A stretch of DNA of 64,000 nt from an uncultured Pelagibacteraceae bacterium. GTDB taxonomy: Bacteria > Pseudomonadota > Alphaproteobacteria > Pelagibacterales > Pelagibacteraceae. This document shows positions 50,378 to 60,868 of this stretch, in pieces; positions within the stretch are counted from its first letter, which is position 1, and each line of letters begins with the position of its first letter. The notes beneath the pieces were generated by a model. The model did no database searches. It had not been told where the DNA came from and worked only from the letters and a program-made list of their open reading frames with translations. Position numbers and translations under genes: made by a program. The stretch spans positions 44,223-108,222 of the forward strand of contig CACBRW010000002.1 in the NCBI GenBank assembly GCA_902541745.1, read 5' to 3'.

Positions 50378-50741
50378 CCCCCCAAATAAAAATATCTTGT
50401 TCTTCGTTAATTAAAATTCTGTCAGAAAATTCTTTAGAACCAGAAGTTAAAAATTTTTTATCTCTTTCTTGAACCAAAGTTTTAACCACAAGCTCATCAT
50501 GAACATTTGCAATCACGGTTGAAAAGTTTTTTGGTTTTAAACTTTTATCAACCACTAATAAGTCACCATCATTAATTCCAACATCGACCATGGATTTACC
50601 TTGAACTCTGATGATAAAAGTTGCTGGAACATTTTTTATTAAATGCATGTTCAGATCAATATCTTCTTCAATGTAATCAGTAGCAGGAGAAGGAAAACCA
50701 GCGCCTGCTTTATGTAGATAATAAGGGATTGTTAGTTTCAT
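50346..50741 (-). CDS. umuD: UmuD/S24 family self-cleaving protein
   Basis: AGAGFPSPATDYIEEDIDLN, VQGKSMVDVGINDGDLLVVD, VVKTL. Confidence 0.95.
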   Translation of the reverse strand: MKLTIPYYLHKAGAGFPSPATDYIEEDIDLNMHLIKNVPATFIIRVQGKSMVDVGINDGDLLVVDKSLKPKNFSTVIANVHDELVVKTLVQERDKKFLTSGSKEFSDRILINEEQDIFIWGVVTYVIHSTY

Positions 50742-50756
50742 GTTCTTGTTTTGTTC
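50742..50756 (-). promoter_or_regulatory. SOS/LexA-type box GTTC-N7-GTTC directly upstream of umuD
   Basis: GTTCTTGTTTTGTTC on + strand (GAACAAAACAAGAAC on - strand), the alphaproteobacterial LexA consensus. Confidence 0.8.
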
Positions 50757-50759
50757 TAC

Positions 50760-50788
50760 TTTATAGACTATTTATACAATACACTCAA
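50760..50788 (-). promoter_or_regulatory. Sigma70-type promoter of umuDC
   Basis: On - strand: TTGAGT (50783-50788), 17-nt spacer, TATAAA (50760-50765). Confidence 0.7.
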
Positions 50789-50916
50789 GAGGTTGTATTT
50801 TGAGTCCGTAATTGAATCAAAAGTGAATCAAAACGTGAACATTGAAAACAACATTTGGTGGACATGTGGATAACTTTTACAATAAGTAGTCTTAAAGTGA
50901 TTTATAAAAGAAAATT

Positions 50917-51111
50917 ATGATTTGTATTAAAGCAGATATTCCAGAAGAGTTAAACGAAATAGATGATGAATTAAAAGCAGTTTACCATAGCAAAGACACT
51001 GCTTGTTTTTTCATATTAAAAACAAGAGAATTAAGAAATAAGTTTATAGAAGAAACCAGGGGAATGAGCAAAAGTGAAAGAGAAAAAGTTTATGAGGTAT
51101 TTAATAAATAA
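50917..51111 (+). CDS. Small hypothetical protein, 64 aa
   Basis: ORF filling the gap between umuD and the VOC gene; charged, no recognised motif. Confidence 0.55.
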   Translation: MICIKADIPEELNEIDDELKAVYHSKDTACFFILKTRELRNKFIEETRGMSKSEREKVYEVFNK

Positions 51112-51114
51112 ATC

Positions 51115-51498
51115 ATGAATATTTTAGATTTTGTGATGGTTGGTTCTGATGATCATGAGAAATCAGGTGATTTTTATGATGCTGTCTTTGAACCTTTGAA
51201 ATTAAAAAGAGTTTTGAAAACACAAAAATATCTTGGTTATGCTCATTCAAGTGATCCAGAGAAAGTCCAATTTTATGTAACACATCCAGTAAATGGAAAA
51301 GATGCAACGTTTGGCAATGGAACCCAAATAACTTTATTAGCAGATAACAAAGAAGCTGTTGAAAAATTTTATGAAATTGCAATCTCAAAAGGTGCAACAG
51401 ATGAGGGGGCACCAGGAATTAGAAAAGATGGAAATTACTATGGATATATTCGAGACTTAGATGGAAATAAGATTGCAGCAAAAAGTAATATAAAATAA
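51115..51498 (+). CDS. VOC (glyoxalase/bleomycin resistance) family protein
   Basis: LDFVMVGSDDHEKSGDFYDAVFEPL, YYGYIRDLDGNKI. Confidence 0.88.
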   Translation: MNILDFVMVGSDDHEKSGDFYDAVFEPLKLKRVLKTQKYLGYAHSSDPEKVQFYVTHPVNGKDATFGNGTQITLLADNKEAVEKFYEIAISKGATDEGAPGIRKDGNYYGYIRDLDGNKIAAKSNIK

Positions 51499-51511
51499 AC
51501 TGGAGAGGTAT

Positions 51512-51877
51512 ATGAAATTAAATTGTCATTGTGGAGCAGTTGAAGCAGAGGTTAATGCTATGGTTAACGAATTAGCAAAAATTGTAAGATGTAATTGCTC
51601 TATTTGTAAAAGAAAAAATGCAACAATGGGGATGGTTAAAAATGAAGATTTTAAAGTTACTAAAGGACAAGATAAATTAAAACTTTATCAGTATCATACT
51701 AAAGTTGCTAACCATTACTTTTGTACTGAATGTGGAATTTACACTCATCACAATCCAAGAAGTGCACCTGCTATGACTGGTTTTAACTTAGGTTGTGTAG
51801 ATGAAGTTAAAGTAGAAGATTTAAAAGAAGTAGCAAACTTTGATGGTTTAAACCATCCAATGGATCAAGAAAAATAA
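51512..51877 (+). CDS. GFA/CENP-V family zinc protein
   Basis: CHCGAVEAEV, RCNCSICKRK, YFCTECGIYTHH. Confidence 0.9.
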   Translation: MKLNCHCGAVEAEVNAMVNELAKIVRCNCSICKRKNATMGMVKNEDFKVTKGQDKLKLYQYHTKVANHYFCTECGIYTHHNPRSAPAMTGFNLGCVDEVKVEDLKEVANFDGLNHPMDQEK

Positions 51878-51884
51878 AAGTCTA

Positions 51885-52814
51885 ATGAAATTATCTGAAG
51901 AGTGTTTTAAGAAAGTTAAAAAAGATTGTTTTAAATTTATTAAATCACAAGAAACTTCAACTGAAAAGTTTAGCAACAAACAGGGGATGATCAAAAACTA
52001 TTTAATCCCAATATGTTTTTGGATTGCAAAAAAAGCAGATAACAAAAAACCTTACTTTGTTGGATTAGCTGGAGGTCAAGGAACAGGCAAAACAACTATT
52101 AGCTCCATAATAAAGATAATATTAGAAAATTATTTTAAATTAAAAGTATTCAAGATTTCTATTGATGATTTTTATAAAACTAGAAAAGAAAGAATAGCTT
52201 TATCAAAAAAAGTACATCCAATGTTACTTACTAGAGGAGTTCCTGGAACTCATGATATCAATATGATGTTAGATTTCTTTAAAAAATCAAAAAGTAATAA
52301 ATTCAAAAAAATGAAATTACCTAATTTTAATAAGGCTATAGACGATAGATTTCCCAAAAACAAATGGAACAAAATCAATAAAAGACCAGATGTTATTATT
52401 TTTGAAGGATGGTGTGTCGGAGCAAGAGCAGAAAATAATAAGACATTAAAAAAATCTATCAATTCAATGGAAAAAGCAAATGATGGTAAATTAGTTTGGA
52501 GAAATTACGTTAATCAACAATTAAAAACTAAGTATAAAAAGTTATATTCTCAGTTAAATTGCATGATTTACTTAAAAGCAAAAAACTTTAGTTTATTACA
52601 AAAATGGAGATTAAAGCAGGAACACAAACTATGGTTAAAAACAAAGAAAAAAGGTGGTCACAAAATAATGAGTAAAGGCGATGTAATTAATTTTATGCAA
52701 ACTTACCAAAGAATTACTCAAAACATGCTCAAAAATATGCCTAAATATGCATCTATAATTTTAAATTTAAACAGTAATCATCAAATTAAAACTGCTGTAT
52801 ATAAATTAAAATGA
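51885..52814 (+). CDS. P-loop kinase, D-glycerate 3-kinase-like
   Basis: GLAGGQGTGKTTISSII Walker A; SIDDFYKTRKERI; FEGWCVGAR. Confidence 0.75.
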   Translation: MKLSEECFKKVKKDCFKFIKSQETSTEKFSNKQGMIKNYLIPICFWIAKKADNKKPYFVGLAGGQGTGKTTISSIIKIILENYFKLKVFKISIDDFYKTRKERIALSKKVHPMLLTRGVPGTHDINMMLDFFKKSKSNKFKKMKLPNFNKAIDDRFPKNKWNKINKRPDVIIFEGWCVGARAENNKTLKKSINSMEKANDGKLVWRNYVNQQLKTKYKKLYSQLNCMIYLKAKNFSLLQKWRLKQEHKLWLKTKKKGGHKIMSKGDVINFMQTYQRITQNMLKNMPKYASIILNLNSNHQIKTAVYKLK

Positions 52815-54103
52815 AAAAAATATTTATAATAGTTATCGTATTAATATTACATTTAAGTAATGCTTTTGCAATTACGCTTTTTGATGCACTAAATCAGACT
52901 TACCAAAATAATATCCAATTAAATGCTGAAAGAGAAAACATTAAGGTTTCTGCAGAAGATGTAAATATTTCAAAAGCCGATTATAAACCCTCTTTAACTT
53001 TAAGCGGTTCTAAAAGTTTTGAAAATACAAATACTTTAACTAACCAGAGCGGTGGTGATGCAACTATTAATGATGTAGATCCATTTACAACTTCAATTAA
53101 ATTAGAGCAAACATTGCTTGATTATGGAAGAGATCTTACACTTGAAAAAAATATTACTTCTTTAGATTTAGCTAAAGCACAATTAATTAAAAAAGAGCAA
53201 GATATTTTGCATAAAGCAATTGATGCTTTTACAAATCTAATTTTAGCTAGGGAAACTTTAGAAATTAATGGAAAAAATTTAAATTTATTAATTAGACAAG
53301 TTGAGACTGATAAAATTAGAAGAGATAGAGGTCAAATTACAAATACAGACTTAGCACAATCAGAATCATCACTAGCAGGAGCACAAGCTCAATTTGCAAA
53401 ATCAAAAAGTGATTTATTAATTAGTAGATTAAATTATGAACATATTATAGGAAAAATAAGTGATCCAAATCAACTAAAGAAAAATTCAAAAGCAATAGTT
53501 AGTATTCCAAAATCTTTAAATGAAGCAATTAATCTTTCAAAACAAAATAATCCAGATATTCAAATTGCAAAATTTGATTTAGCAAAAGCAGAAAAAGAAT
53601 TAGCAATTTCAGAGACAGACTTGAAACCAACAGCTTCTTTATCTCTTGAAAGATCTTATACTGATGATTTAAGCACTACTTATGCTGAAAGAGAAAAAGA
53701 TATATTAAAGGCAACTGTTAGCTGGCCTTTCTACTCAGGTGGAAAAAAAAGATCAACTATTTCTAAAAATTCAAATTTAACTACTAGAAAAAGAATGTTA
53801 TTAGATGATGCCGTAAGAACAAGCGAAACAAATGTTGCAAGTGCATGGTCTAGTTTAGAATCTTCAGAAAGTTTTTTAAATTCAGTTAAGGTTCAAGTCA
53901 AAGCAGCTGAAATAGCCAATGAGGGAATAGCAGCAGAATATGAAAGAGGTTCAAGAACTACTTTAGATGTTATTCAATCAAATGCTTTATTACTCTCTGC
54001 TCAAATTTCTTTAGCAAGTTCTGAGAAAAATTACCTAATGGCTCAATATAATCTGCTTAAAGCAGTGGGTTTGCTTAATAGCCAATATCTAAAACTTAAG
54101 TAA
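52811..54103 (+). CDS. tolC: TolC-family outer membrane channel protein
   Basis: Signal peptide, ALNQTYQNNIQLNAERENI, ERGSRTTLDVIQSNALLLSAQ. Confidence 0.9.
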   Translation: MKKIFIIVIVLILHLSNAFAITLFDALNQTYQNNIQLNAERENIKVSAEDVNISKADYKPSLTLSGSKSFENTNTLTNQSGGDATINDVDPFTTSIKLEQTLLDYGRDLTLEKNITSLDLAKAQLIKKEQDILHKAIDAFTNLILARETLEINGKNLNLLIRQVETDKIRRDRGQITNTDLAQSESSLAGAQAQFAKSKSDLLISRLNYEHIIGKISDPNQLKKNSKAIVSIPKSLNEAINLSKQNNPDIQIAKFDLAKAEKELAISETDLKPTASLSLERSYTDDLSTTYAEREKDILKATVSWPFYSGGKKRSTISKNSNLTTRKRMLLDDAVRTSETNVASAWSSLESSESFLNSVKVQVKAAEIANEGIAAEYERGSRTTLDVIQSNALLLSAQISLASSEKNYLMAQYNLLKAVGLLNSQYLKLK

Positions 54104-54146
54104 TTATTTGATTTTTAGCGGCAAAAAATAAATATATTGCTAATGA

Positions 54147-54161
54147 GAACAAAATGTGTAC
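54147..54161. promoter_or_regulatory. Possible degenerate SOS box upstream of recA
   Basis: GAACAAAATGTGTAC, 11/15 identical to the umuD box GAACAAAACAAGAAC; one half-site is GTAC. Confidence 0.4.
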
Positions 54162-54210
54162 ATTTATCCCATGATTCGAGTGTTAAAAAATTTAAAAAAA
54201 GAGGCAAAAA

Positions 54211-55365
54211 ATGACGAAAAATAACCTAAAAGTAGTTAAATCTACTAAAGATCAAGAAATGGATGTTAAAGAAAAGAACAAAGCGTTAGACGCTGCAATA
54301 GCTCAAATTACAGATAACTTTGGAAAAGGCTCTGTAATGAAGCTTGGTGAAAAAAGAGCGATGGATATCGAGTCTGTTTCAACAGGTTCTTTAAGTCTTG
54401 ATTTAGCTTTAGGAATAGGCGGATTACCAAAAGGAAGAATTATCGAAGTTTACGGACCAGAGTCATCTGGAAAAACAACATTAGCATTACAAGTTGTTGC
54501 TGAAGCTCAAAAAGCTGGAGGCATTTGTGCATTCGTTGATGCAGAGCATGCATTAGATCCAGTTTATGCAAAAAAATTAGGAGTAAATACAGAAGAACTT
54601 TTAATTTCACAGCCAGACACTGGTGAACAAGCATTAGAAATCGCTGATACACTAGTAAAATCAGGCTCTATTTCAGTAATCGTTATCGACTCTGTTGCAG
54701 CTTTAACGCCAAAAGCTGAAATCGAAGGCGAGATGGGAGACCATCACGTTGGTCTTCAATCAAGATTAATGAGTCAGGCTTTAAGAAAATTAACAGGTTC
54801 AATTTCAAACACAAACACAATGATGATTTTCATCAACCAAATCAGAATGAAAATTGGAGTTATGTTTGGAAGTCCAGAAACAACATCGGGTGGTAACGCA
54901 CTTAAGTTTTACTCATCTGTAAGAATGGATATTAGAAGAATTGGTGCAATCAAAGATAAAGATGAAATTATTGGTAACTCTACAAGAGTGAAAGTAGTTA
55001 AGAATAAAGTGGCACCACCATTTAAAGTTGTTGAGTTTGACTTGATGTATGGAAGAGGAATTAGCAAGATGGGTGAATTAGTCGATCTTGGTTCTAAAGC
55101 AGATATAATTGAAAAATCAGGTGCATGGTATGCTTATAAAGGTGAGAAGATTGGTCAAGGTAGAGAGAACGCTAAGACTTATCTAGCTCAAAATCCTAAA
55201 GTTGCTGCAGAAATTGAAATGGCAATTAGAGAAAAAGCAGGTGTGATTTCTAAGAAAATAGAAGGAAATCCAATCGATCCTGAAAAATTGGAAAAAGAAA
55301 AGAAAGTAGCTGAAAAAGAAGAAGCTGATAAAGCAGAAGCTACTCCTCCATCTAAAAAGAATTAA
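54211..55365 (+). CDS. recA: Recombinase RecA
   Basis: [65 protein letters not shown]. Confidence 0.98.
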   Translation: MTKNNLKVVKSTKDQEMDVKEKNKALDAAIAQITDNFGKGSVMKLGEKRAMDIESVSTGSLSLDLALGIGGLPKGRIIEVYGPESSGKTTLALQVVAEAQKAGGICAFVDAEHALDPVYAKKLGVNTEELLISQPDTGEQALEIADTLVKSGSISVIVIDSVAALTPKAEIEGEMGDHHVGLQSRLMSQALRKLTGSISNTNTMMIFINQIRMKIGVMFGSPETTSGGNALKFYSSVRMDIRRIGAIKDKDEIIGNSTRVKVVKNKVAPPFKVVEFDLMYGRGISKMGELVDLGSKADIIEKSGAWYAYKGEKIGQGRENAKTYLAQNPKVAAEIEMAIREKAGVISKKIEGNPIDPEKLEKEKKVAEKEEADKAEATPPSKKN

Positions 55366-55384
55366 TAGGTCATCTTTATTAATA

Positions 55385-55412
55385 AAAGGCGCTTAATTTA
55401 AGCGCCTTTTTT
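55385..55412 (+). terminator. Rho-independent terminator after recA
   Basis: AAAGGCGCTTAATTTAAGCGCCTTTTTT. Confidence 0.9.
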
Positions 55413-55458
55413 CCCTTCAATATCTAGACATAGAATAAAAAAGCTGTATTTTAAAAAT

Positions 55459-58125
55459 ATGGCAGACAAAACACTCAATGAAATAAGAAATACTTTTCTA
55501 AAATATTTTGAAAAGAACGATCATAAGATTGTGGAGTCAAGTAATTTAGTTCCAAATAATGATCCCACACTGATGTTTGCCAACTCTGGAATGGTCCAGT
55601 TTAAGAATGTTTTCACAGGGTTAGAAAAAAGAGATTACGTTAGAGCTACTACATCACAAAAATGTGTAAGGGCAGGTGGTAAGCATAATGATTTAGAAAA
55701 TGTTGGTTACACACCAAGGCACCACACTTTCTTTGAGATGTTAGGAAATTTTTCTTTTGGTGATTATTTTAAAGAGCAAGCAATTCATTATGCATGGGAT
55801 TTAATAACTAAAGATTTTGGAATAGATAAAAACAGGCTGTACGTAACAGTATTCCACGAGGATGATGAGGCCTTCAATTTTTGGAAGAAAATAGGGGGTT
55901 TTAGCGATGATAGAATAATTAGAATTGCTACATCAGATAATTTTTGGTCAATGGGTGAGACAGGTCCTTGTGGACCGTGTTCTGAAATATTTTTTGATCA
56001 TGGAGATCATTTACCTGGAGGATTACCAGGCTCTAAAGATGAAGATGGAGATAGATTTATAGAAATTTGGAACCTGGTCTTTATGCAATTTGAACAAGTT
56101 ACAAAAGATAAAAGAATAAATCTTCCAAAACCATCTGTTGATACAGGAATGGGACTTGAGAGAATTGCAGCTTTATTACAAGGTTCACATGACAACTATG
56201 AAACAGATCATTTTAAAAAAATAATTGGTTCTGCATCTGAAATTACAAAAGTTAAATCAGATAAATCTAATTTAGCAAGTTTCAGAGTCATAGCTGACCA
56301 CTTAAGAGCTAGTTCATTTTTAATTGCTGAAGGTGTTTTACCCTCAAATGAGGGAAGAGGATATGTTCTTCGAAGAATAATGAGAAGAGGGATGAGACAT
56401 TCTCATTTACTTGGATCAAAGGAACCAGTTTTTTATAATTTGTTTGATACTCTTAAAAATGAAATGTCAGGCAACTATCCAGAGCTAGTTAGAGCCGAGT
56501 CTTTAATCAAAGAAACTTTAAAAATGGAAGAAGAAAAATTTTTAGTTCTTTTAGACAGAGGAATAAAAATTTTAAATGATGAAATATCTAAAATAGATAA
56601 AGTGTTACCAGGTGAAGTAGCTTTTAAATTATACGATACCTATGGTTTCCCATTAGATCTGACAGAAGATATTTTAAGAAATAAATCTATGTCAATTGAT
56701 ACTGAAAAGTTTCAATCTTTAATGAAGGAAAGTAGAGAACTTGCTAAGAAAAATTGGAAAGGCTCTGGTGATGCAGCTGTTGAAGATATTTGGTTTGGAA
56801 TAAAAGATAAAATTGAGCCAACTGAATTCTTAGGATACGAGACTAACCAAGCTGAAGGTGTTGTATTATCTCTTTTAAAAGATAATAAAGAAGTTGATCA
56901 ATTAAAACAAAATGATGAAGGAATGATTATAGTAAATCAAACTCCTTTCTATGGTGAGTCTGGTGGACAAGTTGGTGATACTGGTGAAATAGTATCAAAC
57001 GATTTTAAATTTGAAGTAACTGATGTACAAAAAAAACTGGGAGATTTATTTGTTCATTACGGAAAGATAAAGAGTGGATCTATAAAATTACAGGAAAATG
57101 TAGAGCTAAAAATTGATGTAGAAAGAAGAGATAATACTCGTGCTTATCACTCAGCAACCCATTTATTGCACGAGTCCTTGAGAAGAGTTCTTGGTACTCA
57201 TGTAACTCAAAAAGGATCTTTAGTAGAGCCAAGTAGATTAAGATTTGATTTCAGTCATATGAAGCCAATTTTGAACGAAGAAATTGACAAAATAGAAGAA
57301 TTTGTAAACAAAATGGTGTCTAAAAAATCTGATGTAAAAACTAGATTAATGACACCTGATGAGGCAGTTGAAAATGGTGCCTTGGCATTATTTGGTGAAA
57401 AATACGGAGATGAAGTAAGAGTTCTTTCGATGGGAGATGAGGATGGTAAGTATTTTTCTACTGAATTATGTGGTGGAACACACGTTAAAAACACTGGTGA
57501 TATTGGTAAATTTAAGATTGTAAGCCAGTCCTCAATTGCTGCAGGGGTTAGAAGAATTGAGGCTTTGAGGGACAAACAATTAGAGGATTATTTAAAAAAT
57601 AAAGAGAAATTATCTAACCTATCTGCAAAAAAAGATGAGGAAACAATTAAAGAATTAAGTCAGCAAATTATTAAATTGGGTGGAAAACCAAGTTTAGAAG
57701 AAGATGATCAAAAAACTTTAATTAAAAATTTAACTAAACAATTAGAAACTATTTCAGTAAATGCAATTTTAGATAATAAATCTAAAAATATTTTTAAAGA
57801 TGAAGAAATAAATGGAGTTAAGTTAAGACTTCAAAAAATTGATGGATTACCTACAAAAGAATTAAGAAAACTTGTAGACAAAGGTAAAAAAGATTTAGGT
57901 GAAGGTATTGTTGTTGTATTTGCTAATAAAGATGACAAGGTTGGGTTAGCAGTTGGAGTCACTGATAATTTAACCAGCAAGTTTGATGCAGTAAAATTTG
58001 TTAAAGTTGGATCTGAAATAATTGGTGGTAAAGGTGGCGGAGGAAGAAAAGACTTTGCTCAAGCTGGTGGACAGGATCAATCAAAAATTGAGGAAGCTTT
58101 TGAAAAGCTTAAGAGTTTAATTTAA
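55459..58125 (+). CDS. alaS: Alanyl-tRNA synthetase
   Basis: [55 protein letters not shown]. Confidence 0.98.
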   Translation: MADKTLNEIRNTFLKYFEKNDHKIVESSNLVPNNDPTLMFANSGMVQFKNVFTGLEKRDYVRATTSQKCVRAGGKHNDLENVGYTPRHHTFFEMLGNFSFGDYFKEQAIHYAWDLITKDFGIDKNRLYVTVFHEDDEAFNFWKKIGGFSDDRIIRIATSDNFWSMGETGPCGPCSEIFFDHGDHLPGGLPGSKDEDGDRFIEIWNLVFMQFEQVTKDKRINLPKPSVDTGMGLERIAALLQGSHDNYETDHFKKIIGSASEITKVKSDKSNLASFRVIADHLRASSFLIAEGVLPSNEGRGYVLRRIMRRGMRHSHLLGSKEPVFYNLFDTLKNEMSGNYPELVRAESLIKETLKMEEEKFLVLLDRGIKILNDEISKIDKVLPGEVAFKLYDTYGFPLDLTEDILRNKSMSIDTEKFQSLMKESRELAKKNWKGSGDAAVEDIWFGIKDKIEPTEFLGYETNQAEGVVLSLLKDNKEVDQLKQNDEGMIIVNQTPFYGESGGQVGDTGEIVSNDFKFEVTDVQKKLGDLFVHYGKIKSGSIKLQENVELKIDVERRDNTRAYHSATHLLHESLRRVLGTHVTQKGSLVEPSRLRFDFSHMKPILNEEIDKIEEFVNKMVSKKSDVKTRLMTPDEAVENGALALFGEKYGDEVRVLSMGDEDGKYFSTELCGGTHVKNTGDIGKFKIVSQSSIAAGVRRIEALRDKQLEDYLKNKEKLSNLSAKKDEETIKELSQQIIKLGGKPSLEEDDQKTLIKNLTKQLETISVNAILDNKSKNIFKDEEINGVKLRLQKIDGLPTKELRKLVDKGKKDLGEGIVVVFANKDDKVGLAVGVTDNLTSKFDAVKFVKVGSEIIGGKGGGGRKDFAQAGGQDQSKIEEAFEKLKSLI

Positions 58126-59331
58126 TTTCTTTTTTAAATTACCGTCAATTTCATCTAAAAACTGATTGGTAGTTAAATACTTGCTATCAGGACCAATAAG
58201 AATTGCCAAATCTTTTGTCATTGATCCACTTTCCACACATTCAATACAAACTTTTTCTAAAGTTTGTGCAAATTTAATTAGTGCATCATTATTATCTAAC
58301 TTACCTCTGTGAGCTAATCCTCTAGTCCAAGCAAAAATTGATGCGATTGGGTTTGTTGAAGTTTGTTTTCCTTGTTGATGCATTCTATAATGTCTAGTTA
58401 CTGTTCCGTGTGCAGCCTCTGCCTCCATTATTTTTCCATCTGGCGTTAACAATGTACTTGTCATTAATCCTAAAGACCCATAACCTTGTGCCATAGTATC
58501 TGATTGCACATCTCCATCGTAATTTTTACAAGCCCAAATATATTTACCACTCCACTTCATTGCACATGCAACCATATCATCAATTAATCTATGTTCGTAA
58601 GTCAAATTATTTTTTTCAAATTCACTTTTGTATTCTTTGTCAAAAATTTCTTGGAAAATATCTTTAAATCTTCCATCATATTGTTTTAGAATTGTATTTT
58701 TAGTAGACATATAAACAGGCCATTTTTTAATTAACCCATAACTGAAACAAGATCTTGCAAAGTCTTCAATAGACTTATCTAAATTATACATTGATAAAGC
58801 CACACCAGGACCTGTAAAATTAAATACTTCATATTTAATTTCATCTTTTCCATCCTCTGATGTCCACTTTACTTCCATTTTTCCTTTTCCGGGAACTTTA
58901 AAATCTGTTGCTCTGTATTGATCACCAAATGCATGTCTTCCAATAATTACTGGATCTGTCCAAGAAGGAACAAGTTTTGGAATATTTTTACAAATAATTG
59001 GCTCTCTAAATACTGTTCCTCCAATTATATTTCTTATGGTTCCGTTTGGAGATCTCCACATTTTTTTTAAATCAAATTCTTCTACTCTTGCTTCATCAGG
59101 TGTAATCGTTGCACACTTTATTCCAACACCAATTTTTTTAATAGCATTTGCAGAGTCTATTGTGATCTGATCGTCTGTATTATCTCTACTTTTCATGCCT
59201 AAATCGTAATATTCAATACCAAGATCTAAATATGGGAGGATTAATTTATTTTTGATGAACTCCCATATAATACGAGTCATTTCATCGCCATCCAGCTCGA
59301 CAACTGGGTTTTTTACCTTGATTTTGCTCAT
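58117..59331 (-). CDS. icd: NADP-dependent isocitrate dehydrogenase
   Basis: [48 protein letters not shown]. Confidence 0.97.
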   Translation of the reverse strand: MSKIKVKNPVVELDGDEMTRIIWEFIKNKLILPYLDLGIEYYDLGMKSRDNTDDQITIDSANAIKKIGVGIKCATITPDEARVEEFDLKKMWRSPNGTIRNIIGGTVFREPIICKNIPKLVPSWTDPVIIGRHAFGDQYRATDFKVPGKGKMEVKWTSEDGKDEIKYEVFNFTGPGVALSMYNLDKSIEDFARSCFSYGLIKKWPVYMSTKNTILKQYDGRFKDIFQEIFDKEYKSEFEKNNLTYEHRLIDDMVACAMKWSGKYIWACKNYDGDVQSDTMAQGYGSLGLMTSTLLTPDGKIMEAEAAHGTVTRHYRMHQQGKQTSTNPIASIFAWTRGLAHRGKLDNNDALIKFAQTLEKVCIECVESGSMTKDLAILIGPDSKYLTTNQFLDEIDGNLKKKLN

Positions 59332-59407
59332 TAAATAAAAATTATCTTATTAATTGAATTTGATCGTTTTATATACATATTAATCGAAAATTAGCAAATA
59401 GAAGAAT

Positions 59408-60055
59408 ATGTTTAGTAAGATATTTCCAAAAATTCACACTGAAGGGTACAAGTTTATAGTTATAGCTGTATTCATAACTATCATTTTTCTAATTATTAAT
59501 AATTTTTTAGGATTAATAGGAATATTACTGACTGTTTGGGTTTATTATTTTTTTAGAGATCCAGAGAGAACAATTATAGGAGATGATAGTTACCTAGTAA
59601 GCCCTGCAGATGGAGAAGTGATCAAAGTTGAAGAGGTAGATGGTCCAAAAGAACTTGGACTAGAAAATAAAAAATTTAAAAAAATAAGCATTTTTATGAA
59701 TGTCTTTGACTGTCATGTAAATAGAACGCCATGCTCAGGTATTGTTGAAGATATTTTGTACAAACCAGGAAAATTTTTAAATGCATCTTTAGATAAAGCA
59801 AGTGAAGATAATGAGAGAAATTATTATAAAATTAAAGATAAGCATGGAAATGATATTGTAGTCGTTCAAATTGCAGGATTAGTTGCAAGAAGAATAGTTT
59901 GCGAAACAAATAAAAATCAGGAATTAAATCAAGGTGATAGAATTGGGATGATTAGATTTGGTAGTAGAGCAGACGTTTATTATGAAAATTATGAACCACT
60001 AGTTAAAGTTGGTCAAACAGCAATTTCAGGAGAAACACTGCTGGCTAAAAATTAA
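59408..60055 (+). CDS. psd: Phosphatidylserine decarboxylase
   Basis: SPADGEVIKVEE, MNVFDCHVNRTPCSG, IRFGSRADVY (GS autocleavage). Confidence 0.95.
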   Translation: MFSKIFPKIHTEGYKFIVIAVFITIIFLIINNFLGLIGILLTVWVYYFFRDPERTIIGDDSYLVSPADGEVIKVEEVDGPKELGLENKKFKKISIFMNVFDCHVNRTPCSGIVEDILYKPGKFLNASLDKASEDNERNYYKIKDKHGNDIVVVQIAGLVARRIVCETNKNQELNQGDRIGMIRFGSRADVYYENYEPLVKVGQTAISGETLLAKN

Positions 60056-60058
60056 TTT

Positions 60059-60868
60059 ATGGAACAGCCAAAAAACAATTTAAAAATTGTTACAGATAAA
60101 AAAACTAACGCAAGAGTGATTTTACCTAACATGCTAACTCTTATTGGGGTTTGTATAGGTTTATCATCAATAAGATTTGCATTGGATGGAAAATTTGAAT
60201 TTGCAATTATAGCAATTATGTTTGCTGCTCTTATTGATGGATTAGATGGAAGAATAGCAAGACTAATTAAAGGGACATCAAAAGTTGGTAAGGAGTTAGA
60301 CTCTCTTACAGATATGATAAGTTTTGGAGTAGCTCCAGCATTTATTATGTATTTCTGGAAACTAAATACACTTGGAAGGTTTGGATGGTTATTATGTTTA
60401 ATATACGTAATTTGTGTTGCATTACGTTTAGCTCGTTTCAATGTAAATACCGGTCAACCACCTTCTTGGAGAGATAATTTTTTTGAAGGGGTTCCATCCC
60501 CAGCAGGAGGTATCTTAGTTCTTACTCCATTAATTTTTAGTCTTACAAGCATCGATTTTATAAATATAAATTATGACATTGTTGTTCCAGTCTTTTTTAT
60601 TGTAACATCTCTATTACTGATCAGTAAATTTCCAAGCTATTCATTTAAAAAAATTGTAATTCAAAGAAAAGCAACCATTTTTCTTTTATTTGGAATAGTT
60701 TTATTTTTTGGATTACTACTGATATATCCATTTAACGTTATATCTATTAGCGCAATCATATACCTGGCTATGCTTCCAATCAGTTTTCTTCATTATCAAA
60801 AGTTAAAAAAACAAAACGAAGATCAGAATTATAAAGATGAAGATGAGGATCTTGAAGATATTTTGTGA
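60059..60868 (+). CDS. pssA: CDP-diacylglycerol-serine O-phosphatidyltransferase
   Basis: DGLDGRIARLIKGTSKVGKELDSLTDMISFGVAP (CDP-alcohol phosphotransferase motif). Confidence 0.95.
   Translation: MEQPKNNLKIVTDKKTNARVILPNMLTLIGVCIGLSSIRFALDGKFEFAIIAIMFAALIDGLDGRIARLIKGTSKVGKELDSLTDMISFGVAPAFIMYFWKLNTLGRFGWLLCLIYVICVALRLARFNVNTGQPPSWRDNFFEGVPSPAGGILVLTPLIFSLTSIDFININYDIVVPVFFIVTSLLLISKFPSYSFKKIVIQRKATIFLLFGIVLFFGLLLIYPFNVISISAIIYLAMLPISFLHYQKLKKQNEDQNYKDEDEDLEDIL

Noticed and set aside
60052-60441. 129-aa minus-strand ORF opposite pssA
   Set aside because: Overlaps a well-supported pssA; shadow ORF composition.
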